From positions 234,410-298,409 of the forward strand of contig NZ_CP010029.1 of assembly GCF_001656035.1 (NCBI RefSeq): a DNA stretch of 64,000 nt. Reading direction: 5' to 3'. This DNA comes from Yersinia entomophaga (lineage in GTDB: Bacteria; Pseudomonadota; Gammaproteobacteria; Enterobacterales; Enterobacteriaceae). The stretch's first letter is position 1; the number at the start of each line of letters is the position of its first letter. Shown piece after piece: positions 9,762 to 18,803 of the stretch. Both the position numbers and the translations under genes were made by a program. The notes under the pieces are model-generated. The model saw only the letters and a program-made list of their open reading frames with translations, was not told the DNA's origin and did not search any database.

Positions 9762-10943
9762 ATGAAAAAATCTCAACAAAGTTACGATGTTGTCGTGGTA
9801 GGGGGCGGAATGGTCGGTGCAGCAGCGGCATTAGGGCTGGCGCAACGCGGCTGGTCGGTGGCGCTACTGGAGCATGAAGCACCGCCGGTATTTGATAGCC
9901 AAAGCGCGCCGGATCTGCGGATTTCCGCCATTGGCTGTACCTCGGTAGGCTTGCTAAAGCAGCTGGGGGCCTGGCAACGAGTGCAGGAAATGCGTTATGC
10001 CCCTTATCGTCGCCTGGAAACTTGGGAAATGCCCGGCTCTAAAGTGGTATTCGATGCGGCATCTTTGTCACTGCCCGAACTGGGTTTTATGGTGGAAAAT
10101 CGGGTTTTACAGTTGGCGCTGTGGCAACAGATCGATGAGTGCACAAATTTAACGCTACTGTGCCCGTCACGCTTACAAAGCATGGTAAGAGTGGAACAAC
10201 ATTGGCAGCTCACGTTAGACACACAGGAGCAGCTACAGGCGCGTTTGGTGGTAGGTGCCGATGGGGCGAATTCTCTGGTTCGCCGTTTAGCCGGTATTGG
10301 CACCAGCGGCTGGCAATATCGTCAGTCTTGTATGTTGATTACCGTAGATACCGGCGCGCCGGCGCAGGATGTAACCTGGCAGCAATTTTTTCCTTCCGGG
10401 CCGCGAGCGTTTTTGCCGTTGTTTGATAATTGGGCTTCGCTGGTGTGGTACGACAGTCCGCAACGCATCCGCCAGTTGCAAAGTCTGCCTCTGGCACAGT
10501 TGAATCAGGAAATTGCAGCCGCATTTCCTGAGCGTCTGGGGCGAGTGAATGCGATTGCCGCCGGTTCCTTCCCGTTAACCCGTCGTCATGCGCAACGCTA
10601 TGTGCAATCAGGATTAGTGTTGTTGGGGGATGCGGCTCATACCATCAACCCGCTGGCCGGGCAGGGGGTTAATTTGGGCTATCGCGACGTGGATGCATTG
10701 CTGGATGTGATGAATGAGGCGCGAGAGTTGGCCGAGCCTTGGGATAGCGAAACCGTATTGCTGCGTTATCAACGTAAACGGCGTACCGACAATCTGATGA
10801 TGCAAAGCGGAATGGATTTATTCTACACCGCGTTCAGCAATGATTTACCGCCGGTGAAAATGGTCCGTAATCTGGCATTGATTGCCGCCCAGCGAGCAGG
10901 AAAATTAAAAGAACATGCGTTGAAATACGCCCTGGGATTATAA
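9762..10943 (+). CDS. ubiF: 3-demethoxyubiquinol 3-hydroxylase
   Basis: A FAD-dependent monooxygenase of 393 residues in the UbiH/UbiF/COQ6 family. UbiF performs the C6 ring hydroxylation of ubiquinone synthesis. The N-terminal dinucleotide fold VVVVGGGMVGAAAALGLAQRG, the central VVGADGANSLVRR and the C-terminal GDAAHTINPLAGQGVNLGY are the three FAD motifs of the family. It is identified as UbiF, not UbiH or UbiI, by its place between miaB and the glutamine tRNA cluster, as in E. coli. A stem-loop (AGCGGC / GCCGCT, 10957-10986) follows the stop without a T-run. Confidence 0.93.
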   Translation: MKKSQQSYDVVVVGGGMVGAAAALGLAQRGWSVALLEHEAPPVFDSQSAPDLRISAIGCTSVGLLKQLGAWQRVQEMRYAPYRRLETWEMPGSKVVFDAASLSLPELGFMVENRVLQLALWQQIDECTNLTLLCPSRLQSMVRVEQHWQLTLDTQEQLQARLVVGADGANSLVRRLAGIGTSGWQYRQSCMLITVDTGAPAQDVTWQQFFPSGPRAFLPLFDNWASLVWYDSPQRIRQLQSLPLAQLNQEIAAAFPERLGRVNAIAAGSFPLTRRHAQRYVQSGLVLLGDAAHTINPLAGQGVNLGYRDVDALLDVMNEARELAEPWDSETVLLRYQRKRRTDNLMMQSGMDLFYTAFSNDLPPVKMVRNLALIAAQRAGKLKEHALKYALGL

Positions 10944-11072
10944 CAATCTCTTTCCGAGCGGCTTATCAACAACAGATAGGCCGCTGAACCCTCGAATATT
11001 TCCCGCTGGTTTCTCTAACTTGTTCGTTCTGCGAACCATCCAGTTTGGATAATTTATCAAAAACAGAAAAGC

Positions 11073-11097
11073 AAAAAGCCCGCCGAAGCGAGCTTTT
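11073..11097 (-). terminator. Terminator of the tRNA operon
   Basis: On the minus strand, AAAAGCTCGC pairs with GCGGGCTTTTT across a TTCG tetraloop, ending in T-rich sequence. It lies seven bases beyond the last tRNA of the operon. Confidence 0.85.
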
Positions 11098-11104
11098 CTA
11101 AATA

Positions 11105-11178
11105 TGGCTGGGGTACCAGGATTCGAACCTGGGATGCTGGAATCAGAATCCAGTGCCTTACCGCTTGGCGATACCCCA
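11105..11178 (-). tRNA. tRNA-Gln (CUG)
   Basis: A 74-base cloverleaf including encoded CCA. The anticodon stem CTGGA/TCCAG encloses loop TTCTGAT with anticodon CUG. The T-loop GGTTCGAATCC is intact. It is the promoter-distal gene of the cluster, equivalent to glnV/glnX of E. coli, where two copies exist; only one is found here. Confidence 0.96.
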
Positions 11179-11183
11179 AAAGA

Positions 11184-11260
11184 TGGTGGCTACGACGGGA
11201 ATCGAACCTGTGACCCCAGCATTATGAGTGCTGTGCTCTAACCAGCTGAGCTACGTAGCC
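11184..11260 (-). tRNA. tRNA-Met (CAU), elongator type
   Basis: A 77-base tRNA with CCA. Anticodon stem CAGCA/TGCTG encloses CTCATAA (anticodon CAU). The acceptor GGCTACG/CGTAGCC pairs fully at position 1-72, unlike initiator tRNA, so this is elongator Met. The sequence matches the copy at 11625-11701. Confidence 0.96.
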
Positions 11261-11291
11261 ATCTTTAAATCTTTTAAAACAAGAAATTGTA

Positions 11292-11366
11292 TGGCTGGGA
11301 TACCAGGATTCGAACCTGGGAATGCCAGGATCAAAACCTGGTGCCTTACCGCTTGGCGATATCCCA
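11292..11366 (-). tRNA. tRNA-Gln (UUG)
   Basis: A 75-base tRNA with CCA. Anticodon stem CCAGG/CCTGG encloses TTTTGAT (anticodon UUG, reading CAA). Same sequence as the adjacent copy at 11427-11501. Confidence 0.96.
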
Positions 11367-11426
11367 ACTGATATACAATTCTTTTTAATCACAACTTAAG
11401 TTTGACAGTATTCCATTTCAGAGAAA

Positions 11427-11501
11427 TGGCTGGGATACCAGGATTCGAACCTGGGAATGCCAGGATCAAAACCTGGTGCCTTACCGCTTGGCGATATCCC
11501 A
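11427..11501 (-). tRNA. tRNA-Gln (UUG), second copy
   Basis: Tandem duplicate of the tRNA at 11292-11366, separated by 60 bases. Corresponds to the glnU/glnW pair of E. coli. Confidence 0.96.
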
Positions 11502-11524
11502 TCTACTGTGACAACCGATGAAAA

Positions 11525-11609
11525 TGGTGCGGGAGGCGAGACTTGAACTCGCACACCTTGCGGCGCTAGAACCTAAATCTAGTGCGTCTACCAATTTCGC
11601 CACTCCCGC
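11525..11609 (-). tRNA. tRNA-Leu (UAG)
   Basis: An 85-base class II tRNA with a long variable arm (GCCGCAAGGTGT region). Anticodon stem CTAGA/TCTAG encloses TTTAGGT (anticodon UAG). Corresponds to leuW. Confidence 0.96.
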
Positions 11610-11624
11610 ATACATGAAAAAAGA

Positions 11625-11701
11625 TGGTGGCTACGACGGGAATCGAACCTGTGACCCCAGCATTATGAGTGCTGTGCTCTAACCAGCTGAGCTACGTAGC
11701 C
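11625..11701 (-). tRNA. tRNA-Met (CAU), promoter-proximal copy
   Basis: A 77-base elongator tRNA-Met with CCA, anticodon loop CTCATAA. First gene of the operon, about 31 bases downstream of the discriminator of the promoter at 11742-11770. Corresponds to metT. Confidence 0.96.
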
Positions 11702-11741
11702 ATCTTTTTTCTGCACAACCTTCATCGGCGTTGCGGGGCGC

Positions 11742-11770
11742 ATTATGCGTATATGGCCGATTTGCGTCAA
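11742..11770 (-). promoter_or_regulatory. Sigma-70 promoter of the tRNA operon, stringent type
   Basis: On the minus strand, TTGACG (11765-11770) and CATAAT (11742-11747) are separated by exactly 17 bases. They are followed by the GC-rich discriminator GCGCCCCGC. That combination is typical of stable-RNA promoters repressed by ppGpp/DksA. Confidence 0.85.
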
Positions 11771-11941
11771 CTAGTTTTTTCCCTAAAAAGCGCTGAAAGG
11801 GTTCGTTTGTTTGGCTTGTGAACAGTCTGGCGATAAATTAGGCAATTATAGAGATTCATTGTTGAATTTTACGACAAAATAAAAGGTTAAAAGCGGCAGG
11901 TCTATTGACTTGCGGGGGAATTAAGTAAGCGAATTTTCGGT

Positions 11942-11973
11942 GAAAGAAACAGGACGACCCAAAGGCCGCCCTG
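11942..11973 (-). terminator. Terminator of asnB
   Basis: On the minus strand, CAGGGCGGCC pairs with GGTCGTCCTG (two G-U pairs) and is followed by TTTCTTTC. It lies 55 bases beyond the asnB stop. Confidence 0.75.
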
Positions 11974-12027
11974 TTGAACGCTATTGACGAGGTTCGCTGC
12001 GCTGAATGAGGCAACAGAAACCGCAAA

Positions 12028-13695
12028 CTATGACTTATATGCATCCTGATGCACGCCTACGGCACGGCCGGATGGGTCATCCATATTTTTAAAGGATTCA
12101 TCCCACTCAATGGCTTTTGCTGATGAACAGGCCACTGATGGTCCGCCCGGCACGCATTCCGCTGCGCTTGGCAGTGGGAATAACTCTTCAAAGATCACGC
12201 GATACAAATAAGCTTCTTTCGAATTTGGCGTGTTGTAAGGGAAACGGAAATGAGCGGTTTCCAGTTGTTGATCGGTAACTTGCTCTGCCGCCATTGCTTT
12301 TAACGAGTCGATCCAGCTATAGCCGACTCCGTCGGAGAATTGCTCTTTCTGACGCCAGGCCACGCTGTGAGGCAGATCCGCAGAGAAACATTCGCGCAGA
12401 ATATGTTTCTCCATTTTTCCATTTCCGCACATTTTATCCTGCGGATTAATACGCATCGCCACGTCGAGGAAGTTTTTATCCAGGAAGGGCACGCGAGCTT
12501 CTACGCCCCAGGCGGACATAGCTTTGTTGGCGCGAGCGCAGTCATACATATGCAGAGCCAGCAATTTACGTACGGTTTCTTCGTGCAACTCTTTGGCATT
12601 TGGCGCTTTATGGAAATAGAGATAGCCGCCGAAGACCTCATCGGAACCCTCGCCGGATAGAACCATCTTAATGCCCATTGCTTTGATTTTACGTGACATC
12701 AAATACATTGGCGTTGAGGCGCGAATGGTCGTTACGTCATAGGTTTCAATGTGATAAATCACATCGCGAATCGCATCCAGCCCTTCCTGCACGGTGAAAT
12801 GAATTTCGTGATGCACGGTGCCTAAATGGTTCGCTACTTCCTGCGCGGCTTTCAGATCCGGCGATCCCACCAGACCGACGGCGAAGGAATGCAGCTGCGG
12901 CCACCAGGCTTCGCTACGCTCATCGTCTTCTACCCGACGGGCGGCAAATTTCTTGGTAATTGCCGAAATTACTGAGGAATCCAGCCCACCAGAAAGCAGA
13001 ACGCCGTAAGGCACATCTGACATCAGGTGAGTTTTCACCGCTTCTTCCAGCGCGTTGGCCAACTGATTTTTATCGGTAACGTTGTCTTTTACATTTTCGT
13101 AATCGAACCAGTCACGGTGGTAATACTCGCGAATTTCTCCGTCCTGACTCCATAAATAGCTACCGGCAGGGAATTCTTTAATCGTGCGGCATACCGGAAC
13201 CAGCGCTTTCATTTCAGAAGCCACGAACATATTGCCGTGCTCATCATGGCCCATATACAGCGGAATAATCCCCATATGATCGCGGCCAATCAGGTACGCG
13301 TTTTTCTCGGCGTCATACAGGATAAAGGCAAACATTCCTTGCAGATCGTCAAGGAAATCAGGGCCTTTTTCCTGATACAGCGCCAGAATGACTTCGCAGT
13401 CTGAACCGGTCTGAAACTCAAAGTGGTCGCCATACTGTTGACGCAACGCCTGATGGTTATAAATCTCGCCGTTAACCGCCAGCACATGAGTACGCGCGGT
13501 GTTATACAGCGGCTGAGCACCTGCGTTAACGTCCACAATAGACAAACGCTCATGGGCTAAAATAGCGTTATCACCGGCATAAATCCCGGACCAATCCGGC
13601 CCGCGGTGGCGCATCAATCGCGACATTTCCAATGCAGTTTTGCGTAATTCGATTGGATCGGTTTTTAGATCGAGCACCCCGAAAATAGAACACAT
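12028..13695 (-). CDS. asnB: Asparagine synthetase B (glutamine-hydrolysing)
   Basis: Makes asparagine from aspartate, ATP and glutamine. The product is 555 residues. The start MCSIFGVLDLKTDP is certain because Cys2 must be the N-terminal nucleophile after Met removal; the open frame continues 28 codons upstream, but an extension would bury the nucleophile. AGGGAG precedes the ATG. The N-terminal half is a class II glutamine amidotransferase (RHRGPDWSGI, LAHERLSIVD, NGEIYNH). The C-terminal half is the synthetase with the PP-loop LLSGGLDSSVISAI. It is separated from nagD by a 700-base gap, so it has its own promoter. Confidence 0.98.
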   Translation of the reverse strand: MCSIFGVLDLKTDPIELRKTALEMSRLMRHRGPDWSGIYAGDNAILAHERLSIVDVNAGAQPLYNTARTHVLAVNGEIYNHQALRQQYGDHFEFQTGSDCEVILALYQEKGPDFLDDLQGMFAFILYDAEKNAYLIGRDHMGIIPLYMGHDEHGNMFVASEMKALVPVCRTIKEFPAGSYLWSQDGEIREYYHRDWFDYENVKDNVTDKNQLANALEEAVKTHLMSDVPYGVLLSGGLDSSVISAITKKFAARRVEDDERSEAWWPQLHSFAVGLVGSPDLKAAQEVANHLGTVHHEIHFTVQEGLDAIRDVIYHIETYDVTTIRASTPMYLMSRKIKAMGIKMVLSGEGSDEVFGGYLYFHKAPNAKELHEETVRKLLALHMYDCARANKAMSAWGVEARVPFLDKNFLDVAMRINPQDKMCGNGKMEKHILRECFSADLPHSVAWRQKEQFSDGVGYSWIDSLKAMAAEQVTDQQLETAHFRFPYNTPNSKEAYLYRVIFEELFPLPSAAECVPGGPSVACSSAKAIEWDESFKNMDDPSGRAVGVHQDAYKS

Positions 13696-14402
13696 AATTA
13701 TCTCCCTAACTTCTTTAGCCTGTGGCGGTGATGATGTTGATGTTGTGTTTGTCGTTACGCTTGGGTGGAACGACTCCATCCCCTTAATTTTTCACGCTGC
13801 AATATGAAATTTTTCAGGTATGTAACGACGAGTAATAAGAAAAATATGCAAAAAACACGCCAATATAGAAGGTTGTTGTTTTGTGAATTTTGGCGGTGTG
13901 GAAAATATGCATTACAAGAAAATGCGCCAAAAGGGGGAGTTAATGCAAGAACTTTGGTGCAACGCACCAAAAAAGGGAATCCCTGGCATTTTTCACGCCG
14001 CAGCGGCGTTGGCGCTTTCGCCCCCCTAATCACTTAGTTGGCTAATGGATTCATTTCATTGCCGCCTTGTTGCAACACGAAATCCATGGGGGAGTGGATG
14101 AATTTGAACTGTTGATAAAGCTAATGATTAGGGCGAATGTGGTGATGGGATCGTAGTGGCGTGAGCCACCGGAGCCCCCTTGTTGCGGTAGGCCCGGGTA
14201 ACTCGAACGGTTACATTGTTCAGATCACCGTGGCATTGAGTGCTTTCTTCAACCCGTCCTTGAACTGGAGTGAGCGTTCAGGAATTGAGAGTGATAGGCG
14301 ATTAACGGGGCTGGTTTCTAGGCAAAATATGGCAATGGACTGTATTGCAATAACGAATAAAAGAAGTGGCGGCTGCTTTGCCGCCATCATCTTTAGGAAT
14401 GC
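13696..14402. other. Long intergenic region between asnB and nagD
   Basis: About 700 bases without a convincing gene. Short open frames exist on both strands (for example 13765-14037 plus and 13755-14033 minus), but they overlap each other and lack good ribosome-binding sites. The region must contain the asnB promoter. At about 13997-14012 there is a strong palindrome (ACGCCGC / GCGGCGT), and the nag-operon terminator sits at 14358-14386. The rest is unexplained. Confidence 0.5.
14358..14386 (-). terminator. Terminator of the nagBACD operon
   Basis: On the minus strand, TGGCGGC and GCCGCCA form a 7-bp stem with loop AAAGCA, followed by CTTCTTTTATT. It lies about 17 bases past the nagD stop. 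Confidence 0.8.
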
Positions 14403-15155
14403 TTAGATAATATCTATATCTTCTACTGATGGATAAACGTAGCTTGGACGGAAAGGCATAGCCTCAATGTCGTCCAGCGTTGAAACACCGGACAAAACCA
14501 AAATCGTTTCCAAACCGGCCTGGAAGCCAGCCAGAATATCGGTACGCAGATTATCACCAATAATCACGGTATTTTCCGAATGACCCTGCATCTTATTCAG
14601 CGCAGCCCGGATAATCCACGGGCTAGGCTTGCCGACGTAAAACGGCTTACGGCCAGATATTTTCTCAATCGGCGCGCAAAGAGCGCCGCAGGCCGGTGCA
14701 AAGCCGCGCGCGTGGGTATCCGGATTGGTCGCGATAAAACGTGCGCCGTTGGCCACGAAGAACGCCGCCTTATGCATCATTTCCCAGTTGTAGGAGCGGG
14801 TTTCACCCACAATCACAAAGTCAGGATTGATATCGGTGATGGTAAATCCTGCTTTATATAGCTCGTGAATTAATGCGCCTTCGCCCACCACATAGGCTTT
14901 TTTACCTTCCTGACGTCGCAGAAAATCTGCAGTAGCCATTGCCGAGGTATAAAACGCGCTTTCCGGCACTTCCAGCCCTGCAGCCGCAAAGCGGTTAGCC
15001 AGATCCTGAGCGGTTTGCGAAGGGTAGTTAGTGAGGATCACCAGCGGCATTCCCTCATGCTGAATTCGAGCCAGAAAAGCGTCAGCACCGGGAACGGCGG
15101 TGTTGTCATGCAACAACACGCCGTCGATATCACAGATAACGTTTTTAATTGTCAT
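14403..15155 (-). CDS. nagD: HAD-family ribonucleotide/UMP phosphatase
   Basis: A 250-residue haloacid-dehalogenase phosphatase, last gene of the nag operon. The catalytic motif I is CDIDGVLLHD (nucleophile and acid Asp). Motif II is LTNYPSQT. The C2-type cap and the motif III/IV stretch GDNLRTDILAGFQAG are present. The family acts on nucleoside monophosphates such as UMP; a role in amino-sugar catabolism is suggested only by context. The ATG at 15155 (MTIKNVICDIDG) is chosen by family length; an ATG three codons upstream is also possible. Confidence 0.96.
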   Translation of the reverse strand: MTIKNVICDIDGVLLHDNTAVPGADAFLARIQHEGMPLVILTNYPSQTAQDLANRFAAAGLEVPESAFYTSAMATADFLRRQEGKKAYVVGEGALIHELYKAGFTITDINPDFVIVGETRSYNWEMMHKAAFFVANGARFIATNPDTHARGFAPACGALCAPIEKISGRKPFYVGKPSPWIIRAALNKMQGHSENTVIIGDNLRTDILAGFQAGLETILVLSGVSTLDDIEAMPFRPSYVYPSVEDIDII

Positions 15156-15268
15156 TGTTTTCATTACTCATTAGCACGGCAAGGTGCCACTATAACATGC
15201 AGGCTAAAGGAATGAGCAGGCAGATAAACGGAAACTTAATGCCGTTCAGCTGCCGAAAAAGTGAGGAA

Positions 15269-16489
15269 TCAGTTTTCGAGTAAACGCTGTAATAGAACGC
15301 CGTTCAGCATGGCGCGTTTGGCCAAGGCGAAAGCGCCGATAGCAGAGCCATGGTCTAACTGGGAAGTCACCACCGGCAGATTTTTGCGGAAATCTTTTAG
15401 CACCTGATTGTTGATGCAGCTTTGAATCGCCGGTAGCAACACTTTTTCGGCTTCGATTATCTCGCCGGCAATCACCACTTTCTGCGGATTAAACAGGTTG
15501 ATCACCATAGAAATGGCTTTGCCGAGGTAACGACCTACGTGCTCCAGTACCTCACAGGCCAACAGATCACCGCGATTGCTCGCCTTACAAATGGCGCTGA
15601 TATTGCAGTCTTCCAGCGTAAGTTTGCTCGCATAGCCTTGAGTCAATAAGTGACGCACCCGATTTTCGATGGCGGCGTTGGACGCCACGGTTTCCAGACA
15701 GCCAAAATTACCGCAGTAGCAGCGTTCGCCTAAAGGATCGATTTGAATATGGCCGATTTCACCGACGTTTCCGTTGCTGCCGAGGAAAATCTGGCTGTTA
15801 ACAATAATACCGGCACCGGTTCCGCGATGCAGACGCACCAATACGGAGTCTTCGCAGTCTTTGGTTGCGCCAAAGTAGTGTTCCGCCAAGGCCAAACTGC
15901 GGATATCGTGACCGACAAAACTGGGCACGTTGAAACGTTCTTGTAAATTGTCCACCAACGGCCAGTTATCAACACTGATATGCGGCATATAGCGCACCAC
16001 GCCTGTATCAGGATCGACCAGACCCGGCAGAATGACCGCAATAGCAATCAGTTCACGCAGCTTGCGCTGAAATTGCTCAATAAACTGGCTGATGATATTA
16101 AACAGCGCGTGTTCCAGCGTTTCTTGGGTACGTTCCGGCAGTGGGTAATGTTCTTCACCGAGAGATTTTCCGCTCATATCATACAACGTGATAGTTGCGT
16201 CATGGCGGCCTAAACGGACGGCAATAGTATGGAACTGGCGGTTTTCCGTTACGATAGAAATTGCGCGGCGACCGCCGGTGGAGGCTTGCTGATCGACTTC
16301 TTTGATCAGCCCACGCTCCAACAGCTGGCGAGTAATTTTAGTGACGCTGGCAGGGGCGAGATGGCTGAGATCGGCTATTTGAATGCGCGATATCGGGCCT
16401 TGCTGGTCAATGAGCCGATAAACCACGGCGCCATTGAGTTGCTTCACAAGATCCACGTTGCCAATTTGTGCCTGTCCGCCGGTGCTCAT
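15269..16489 (-). CDS. nagC: N-acetylglucosamine repressor, ROK family
   Basis: A transcription repressor that releases DNA when it binds GlcNAc-6-P. The 406 residues include an N-terminal winged helix (about 15-75, IADLSHLAPASVTKITRQLLE), the linker segment STGGRRAISIV, and a ROK sugar-kinase fold with the zinc motif CYCGNFGCLE. The ATG at 16489 gives MSTGGQAQIGNVD; the extra codon in the longer frame is TTG. It lies between nagA and nagD, so it is made with the operon it controls. Palindromic targets are visible near nagE and upstream of chiP in this window. Confidence 0.97.
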   Translation of the reverse strand: MSTGGQAQIGNVDLVKQLNGAVVYRLIDQQGPISRIQIADLSHLAPASVTKITRQLLERGLIKEVDQQASTGGRRAISIVTENRQFHTIAVRLGRHDATITLYDMSGKSLGEEHYPLPERTQETLEHALFNIISQFIEQFQRKLRELIAIAVILPGLVDPDTGVVRYMPHISVDNWPLVDNLQERFNVPSFVGHDIRSLALAEHYFGATKDCEDSVLVRLHRGTGAGIIVNSQIFLGSNGNVGEIGHIQIDPLGERCYCGNFGCLETVASNAAIENRVRHLLTQGYASKLTLEDCNISAICKASNRGDLLACEVLEHVGRYLGKAISMVINLFNPQKVVIAGEIIEAEKVLLPAIQSCINNQVLKDFRKNLPVVTSQLDHGSAIGAFALAKRAMLNGVLLQRLLEN

Positions 16490-16511
16490 CAATAAATTTA
16501 CTCGCTTTGTG

Positions 16512-17651
16512 TCAAACTTCGTTGCCGTTAACGATAGTTTTGGTGATTTTATAATCGCGGGTAAAGGCAGTCAGGTTGGCCACTTTGCCGATTTCAATGC
16601 TCCCTAACTGCTTCTCCACGCCGATAGCGCGGGCCGCATACAGTGTTGCCATGCGCAGTGCTTCATCCAGTGGAATGCCTACATGCTCGACGCTATTTTG
16701 CACAGCTTCAATCATCGTTAGCGCGGAGCCACTCAGGGTTCCGTTTTCATCCACGCATAGTCCATCGCGATAGTATATTGTTTTGCCCGCAAAAATGAAC
16801 TCTTCAATGTCAGCACCGGCTGGCGCTGTGGCGTCGGTCACTAGCACCAACTTCTCGCCTTTCAGCCGTTTCGCGTTGCGAATACTGGCCCAGGCAACGT
16901 GATGACCATCGGCGATCACGCCGGTATACACTTCTGGCGTGTCGAAGATCGCACCCATCAGACCCGGTTCGCGGCCAGTGATATATGGCATGGCATTATA
17001 CAAGTGGGTCGCAAAACTGATACCCGCGCCAAAACCGACTCGCGCCTGCTGATAAGTGGCATTCGAGTGACCGGCAGAAACTATAATGCCAGCGTCTGCC
17101 AACTGACGGATATATTTGGCTTCCACCATTTCTGGCGCCAGCGTGACCTTGGTAATGACGTCCGCATTGGCACACAGATAATCGATCATTGCCGCATCAG
17201 GTTTACGAATAAATGCTGGGTTATGCGTTCCCTTTTTTAACGGGCTTAAATAAGGTCCTTCCAGATGCAGGCCGAGAGCCTGATTCTGATGTTTTTCCAG
17301 ATAGGCACGCATCACATTGACGGCGTGCTTCATATAATCGTCGCTGCAGGTAATCAGCGTTGGCAGATAGCTGGTACAGCCGGATTTCTCATTGGCACGC
17401 TGCATGATTTCCAGCGTCTGTTCGGAGATAGCTTCAAGAGAATCGTTAAACTGCACGCCACCGCAACCATTCAATTGAACATCGATAAAACCGGGGGCTA
17501 GGATGGCGCCACCCAGATCGCGCTGTTCGATATCGGCAGGCACTTCAGCCAGCGGACAAATGCGTTCAATCAAACCGTCAGCCACGACTACAGCGTGATT
17601 ATCCAGTATTTCATGGCCGGTATAAATGCGACCGTGTGTTAAAGCATACAT
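16512..17651 (-). CDS. nagA: N-acetylglucosamine-6-phosphate deacetylase
   Basis: Removes acetate from GlcNAc-6-P to give GlcN-6-P, which also removes the NagC inducer. It is a 379-residue amidohydrolase with the metal and substrate motifs [42 protein letters not shown] and [10 protein letters not shown] (catalytic Asp). Length is close to the E. coli 382. It follows nagB by 18 bases and precedes nagC by 22 bases. Confidence 0.98.
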   Translation of the reverse strand: MYALTHGRIYTGHEILDNHAVVVADGLIERICPLAEVPADIEQRDLGGAILAPGFIDVQLNGCGGVQFNDSLEAISEQTLEIMQRANEKSGCTSYLPTLITCSDDYMKHAVNVMRAYLEKHQNQALGLHLEGPYLSPLKKGTHNPAFIRKPDAAMIDYLCANADVITKVTLAPEMVEAKYIRQLADAGIIVSAGHSNATYQQARVGFGAGISFATHLYNAMPYITGREPGLMGAIFDTPEVYTGVIADGHHVAWASIRNAKRLKGEKLVLVTDATAPAGADIEEFIFAGKTIYYRDGLCVDENGTLSGSALTMIEAVQNSVEHVGIPLDEALRMATLYAARAIGVEKQLGSIEIGKVANLTAFTRDYKITKTIVNGNEV

Positions 17652-17669
17652 CGGAGCCCCCTGAGACTA

Positions 17670-18470
17670 TTAAAGATCTTTAACGTTTTCTGCTTCTAAT
17701 TCAGTGAAGTATTTTACGGTTTTTACTTTCAATTCCATAGTAGAAGCTTCGTCGCACACCATCACGGCTTTGGCATGCAGTTGCAGGCAGCTAATGGTCC
17801 ACATATGGTTGATATTGCCTTCTACCGCCGCTTGCAACGCCAGCGCTTTAGCGTGACCTGTCACCAGAATCATCACTTCTTCCGCGTCCAGCAAAGTTCC
17901 CACACCGACGGTCAGTGCGTATTTAGGCACGAGGCTTGCATCGCCACCGAAGAAGCGGGAATTCGCGATGCGAGTTTCCTGCGTCAGGGTTTTGATTCGG
18001 GTGCGGGAGGCCAGTGAAGAAGCCGGTTCGTTAAACGCGATATGACCGTCGTTACCTACGCCACCCATGAACAGGTTAATTTTACCGTAGGACTTAATTT
18101 TCTCTTCGTAACGACGACATTCTTCATCCACATCAGGGGCGTTGCCGTTAAGCAAGTTGATGTTTTCCTGTGGGATATCCACATGGTCAAAGAAATTCTG
18201 ATACATGAAGGTGTGATAGCTTTCCGGATGATCGGTTGGCAAACCTACGTATTCATCCATGTTGAAAGTCACGACATGCTTGAAACTAACTTCACCAGCT
18301 TTATGCATTGCAATCAAATGCTTGTACGCTTCCAGCGGAGTGCCGCCGGTAGGCAGACCCAGCACAAAAGGACGCTCCGCGGTCGGTTTGAACGCATTGA
18401 TGCGGCTAACGATATGTCGTGCTGCCCATTTGCCGACTTCTGCGGGAGTTTTCAGTGGGATAAGTCTCAT
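17670..18470 (-). CDS. nagB: Glucosamine-6-phosphate deaminase
   Basis: Converts GlcN-6-P to fructose-6-P and ammonia, joining amino-sugar catabolism to glycolysis. The 266-residue product ([19 protein letters not shown]) has the active-site stretches [12 protein letters not shown] (catalytic Asp) and [16 protein letters not shown] (Asp-His-Glu relay). GAGGTG lies just upstream. Earlier in-frame ATGs would add four residues that the family lacks. First gene of nagBACD, divergent from nagE. Confidence 0.98.
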   Translation of the reverse strand: MRLIPLKTPAEVGKWAARHIVSRINAFKPTAERPFVLGLPTGGTPLEAYKHLIAMHKAGEVSFKHVVTFNMDEYVGLPTDHPESYHTFMYQNFFDHVDIPQENINLLNGNAPDVDEECRRYEEKIKSYGKINLFMGGVGNDGHIAFNEPASSLASRTRIKTLTQETRIANSRFFGGDASLVPKYALTVGVGTLLDAEEVMILVTGHAKALALQAAVEGNINHMWTISCLQLHAKAVMVCDEASTMELKVKTVKYFTELEAENVKDL

Positions 18471-18544
18471 CATGCACCTCATGGTTTAGTCAAAAATGTC
18501 TATACTGTACGCGGTTTGAATCGGTGATCTAAGGGTAACTCAGA

Positions 18545-18563
18545 TTTTGATTCGCGCTTTGGT
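18545..18563. promoter_or_regulatory. Candidate NagC operator (nagB side)
   Basis: TTTTGATTCGCGCTTTGGTA resembles the NagC consensus half ATTCGCG flanked by AT-rich DNA, but the right arm is degenerate. It lies about 125 bases from the nagE-side operator. Spacing and context support it more than the sequence alone. Confidence 0.45.
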
Positions 18564-18642
18564 ACAATGCTATGTTGATTTTTCGGATGATAAAATAAGT
18601 TTTGTGTCGTGGCTAGCAGATTGGTGTTTTTTGACTGGTTTT

Positions 18643-18660
18643 TGGTGACTGTTATCACAA
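18643..18660. promoter_or_regulatory. CRP-binding site
   Basis: GGTGA-CTGTTA-TCACA matches the TGTGA-N6-TCACA consensus at nine of ten arm positions. It lies just upstream of the nagE promoter, where cAMP-CRP would activate the nag genes. Confidence 0.8.
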
Positions 18661-18670
18661 AAAAGGAGGT

Positions 18671-18704
18671 TTTAATTTGCGATACGAAATAATTTTTTTA
18701 CACT
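18671..18704 (+). promoter_or_regulatory. nagE promoter overlapped by a NagC operator
   Basis: The sequence TTTAATTTGCGATACGAAAT is a strong NagC-box match (18671-18690). It contains the -35 hexamer TTGCGA (18677-18682); a 16-base spacer leads to TACACT (18699-18704). Repressor binding would therefore occlude the polymerase. The CRP site is immediately upstream. Confidence 0.75.
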
Positions 18705-18803
18705 CCGCAATGAGTAATACGTGCCATGCGTTTTTTCTAAAAGGTAGTGAACAAAACAAATAAACTACTTAAAGGGTCCGATATCGGACGAATAGGGGGA
18801 AAG

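Larger units (their letters stand above)
18471..18803. promoter_or_regulatory. Divergent nagB-nagE control region
   Basis: A 333-base region holding the nagE promoter, a CRP site and two NagC-like sites, listed separately. The architecture matches the E. coli nagB-nagE region, where NagC bound at two operators closes a loop and CRP assists activation. A clear nagB -35/-10 pair was not picked. Confidence 0.8.

Noticed and set aside
13755..14037. Small genes on both strands upstream of asnB
   Set aside because: The 90- and 92-codon frames overlap almost completely in antisense, have no convincing ribosome sites and resemble no family I know.
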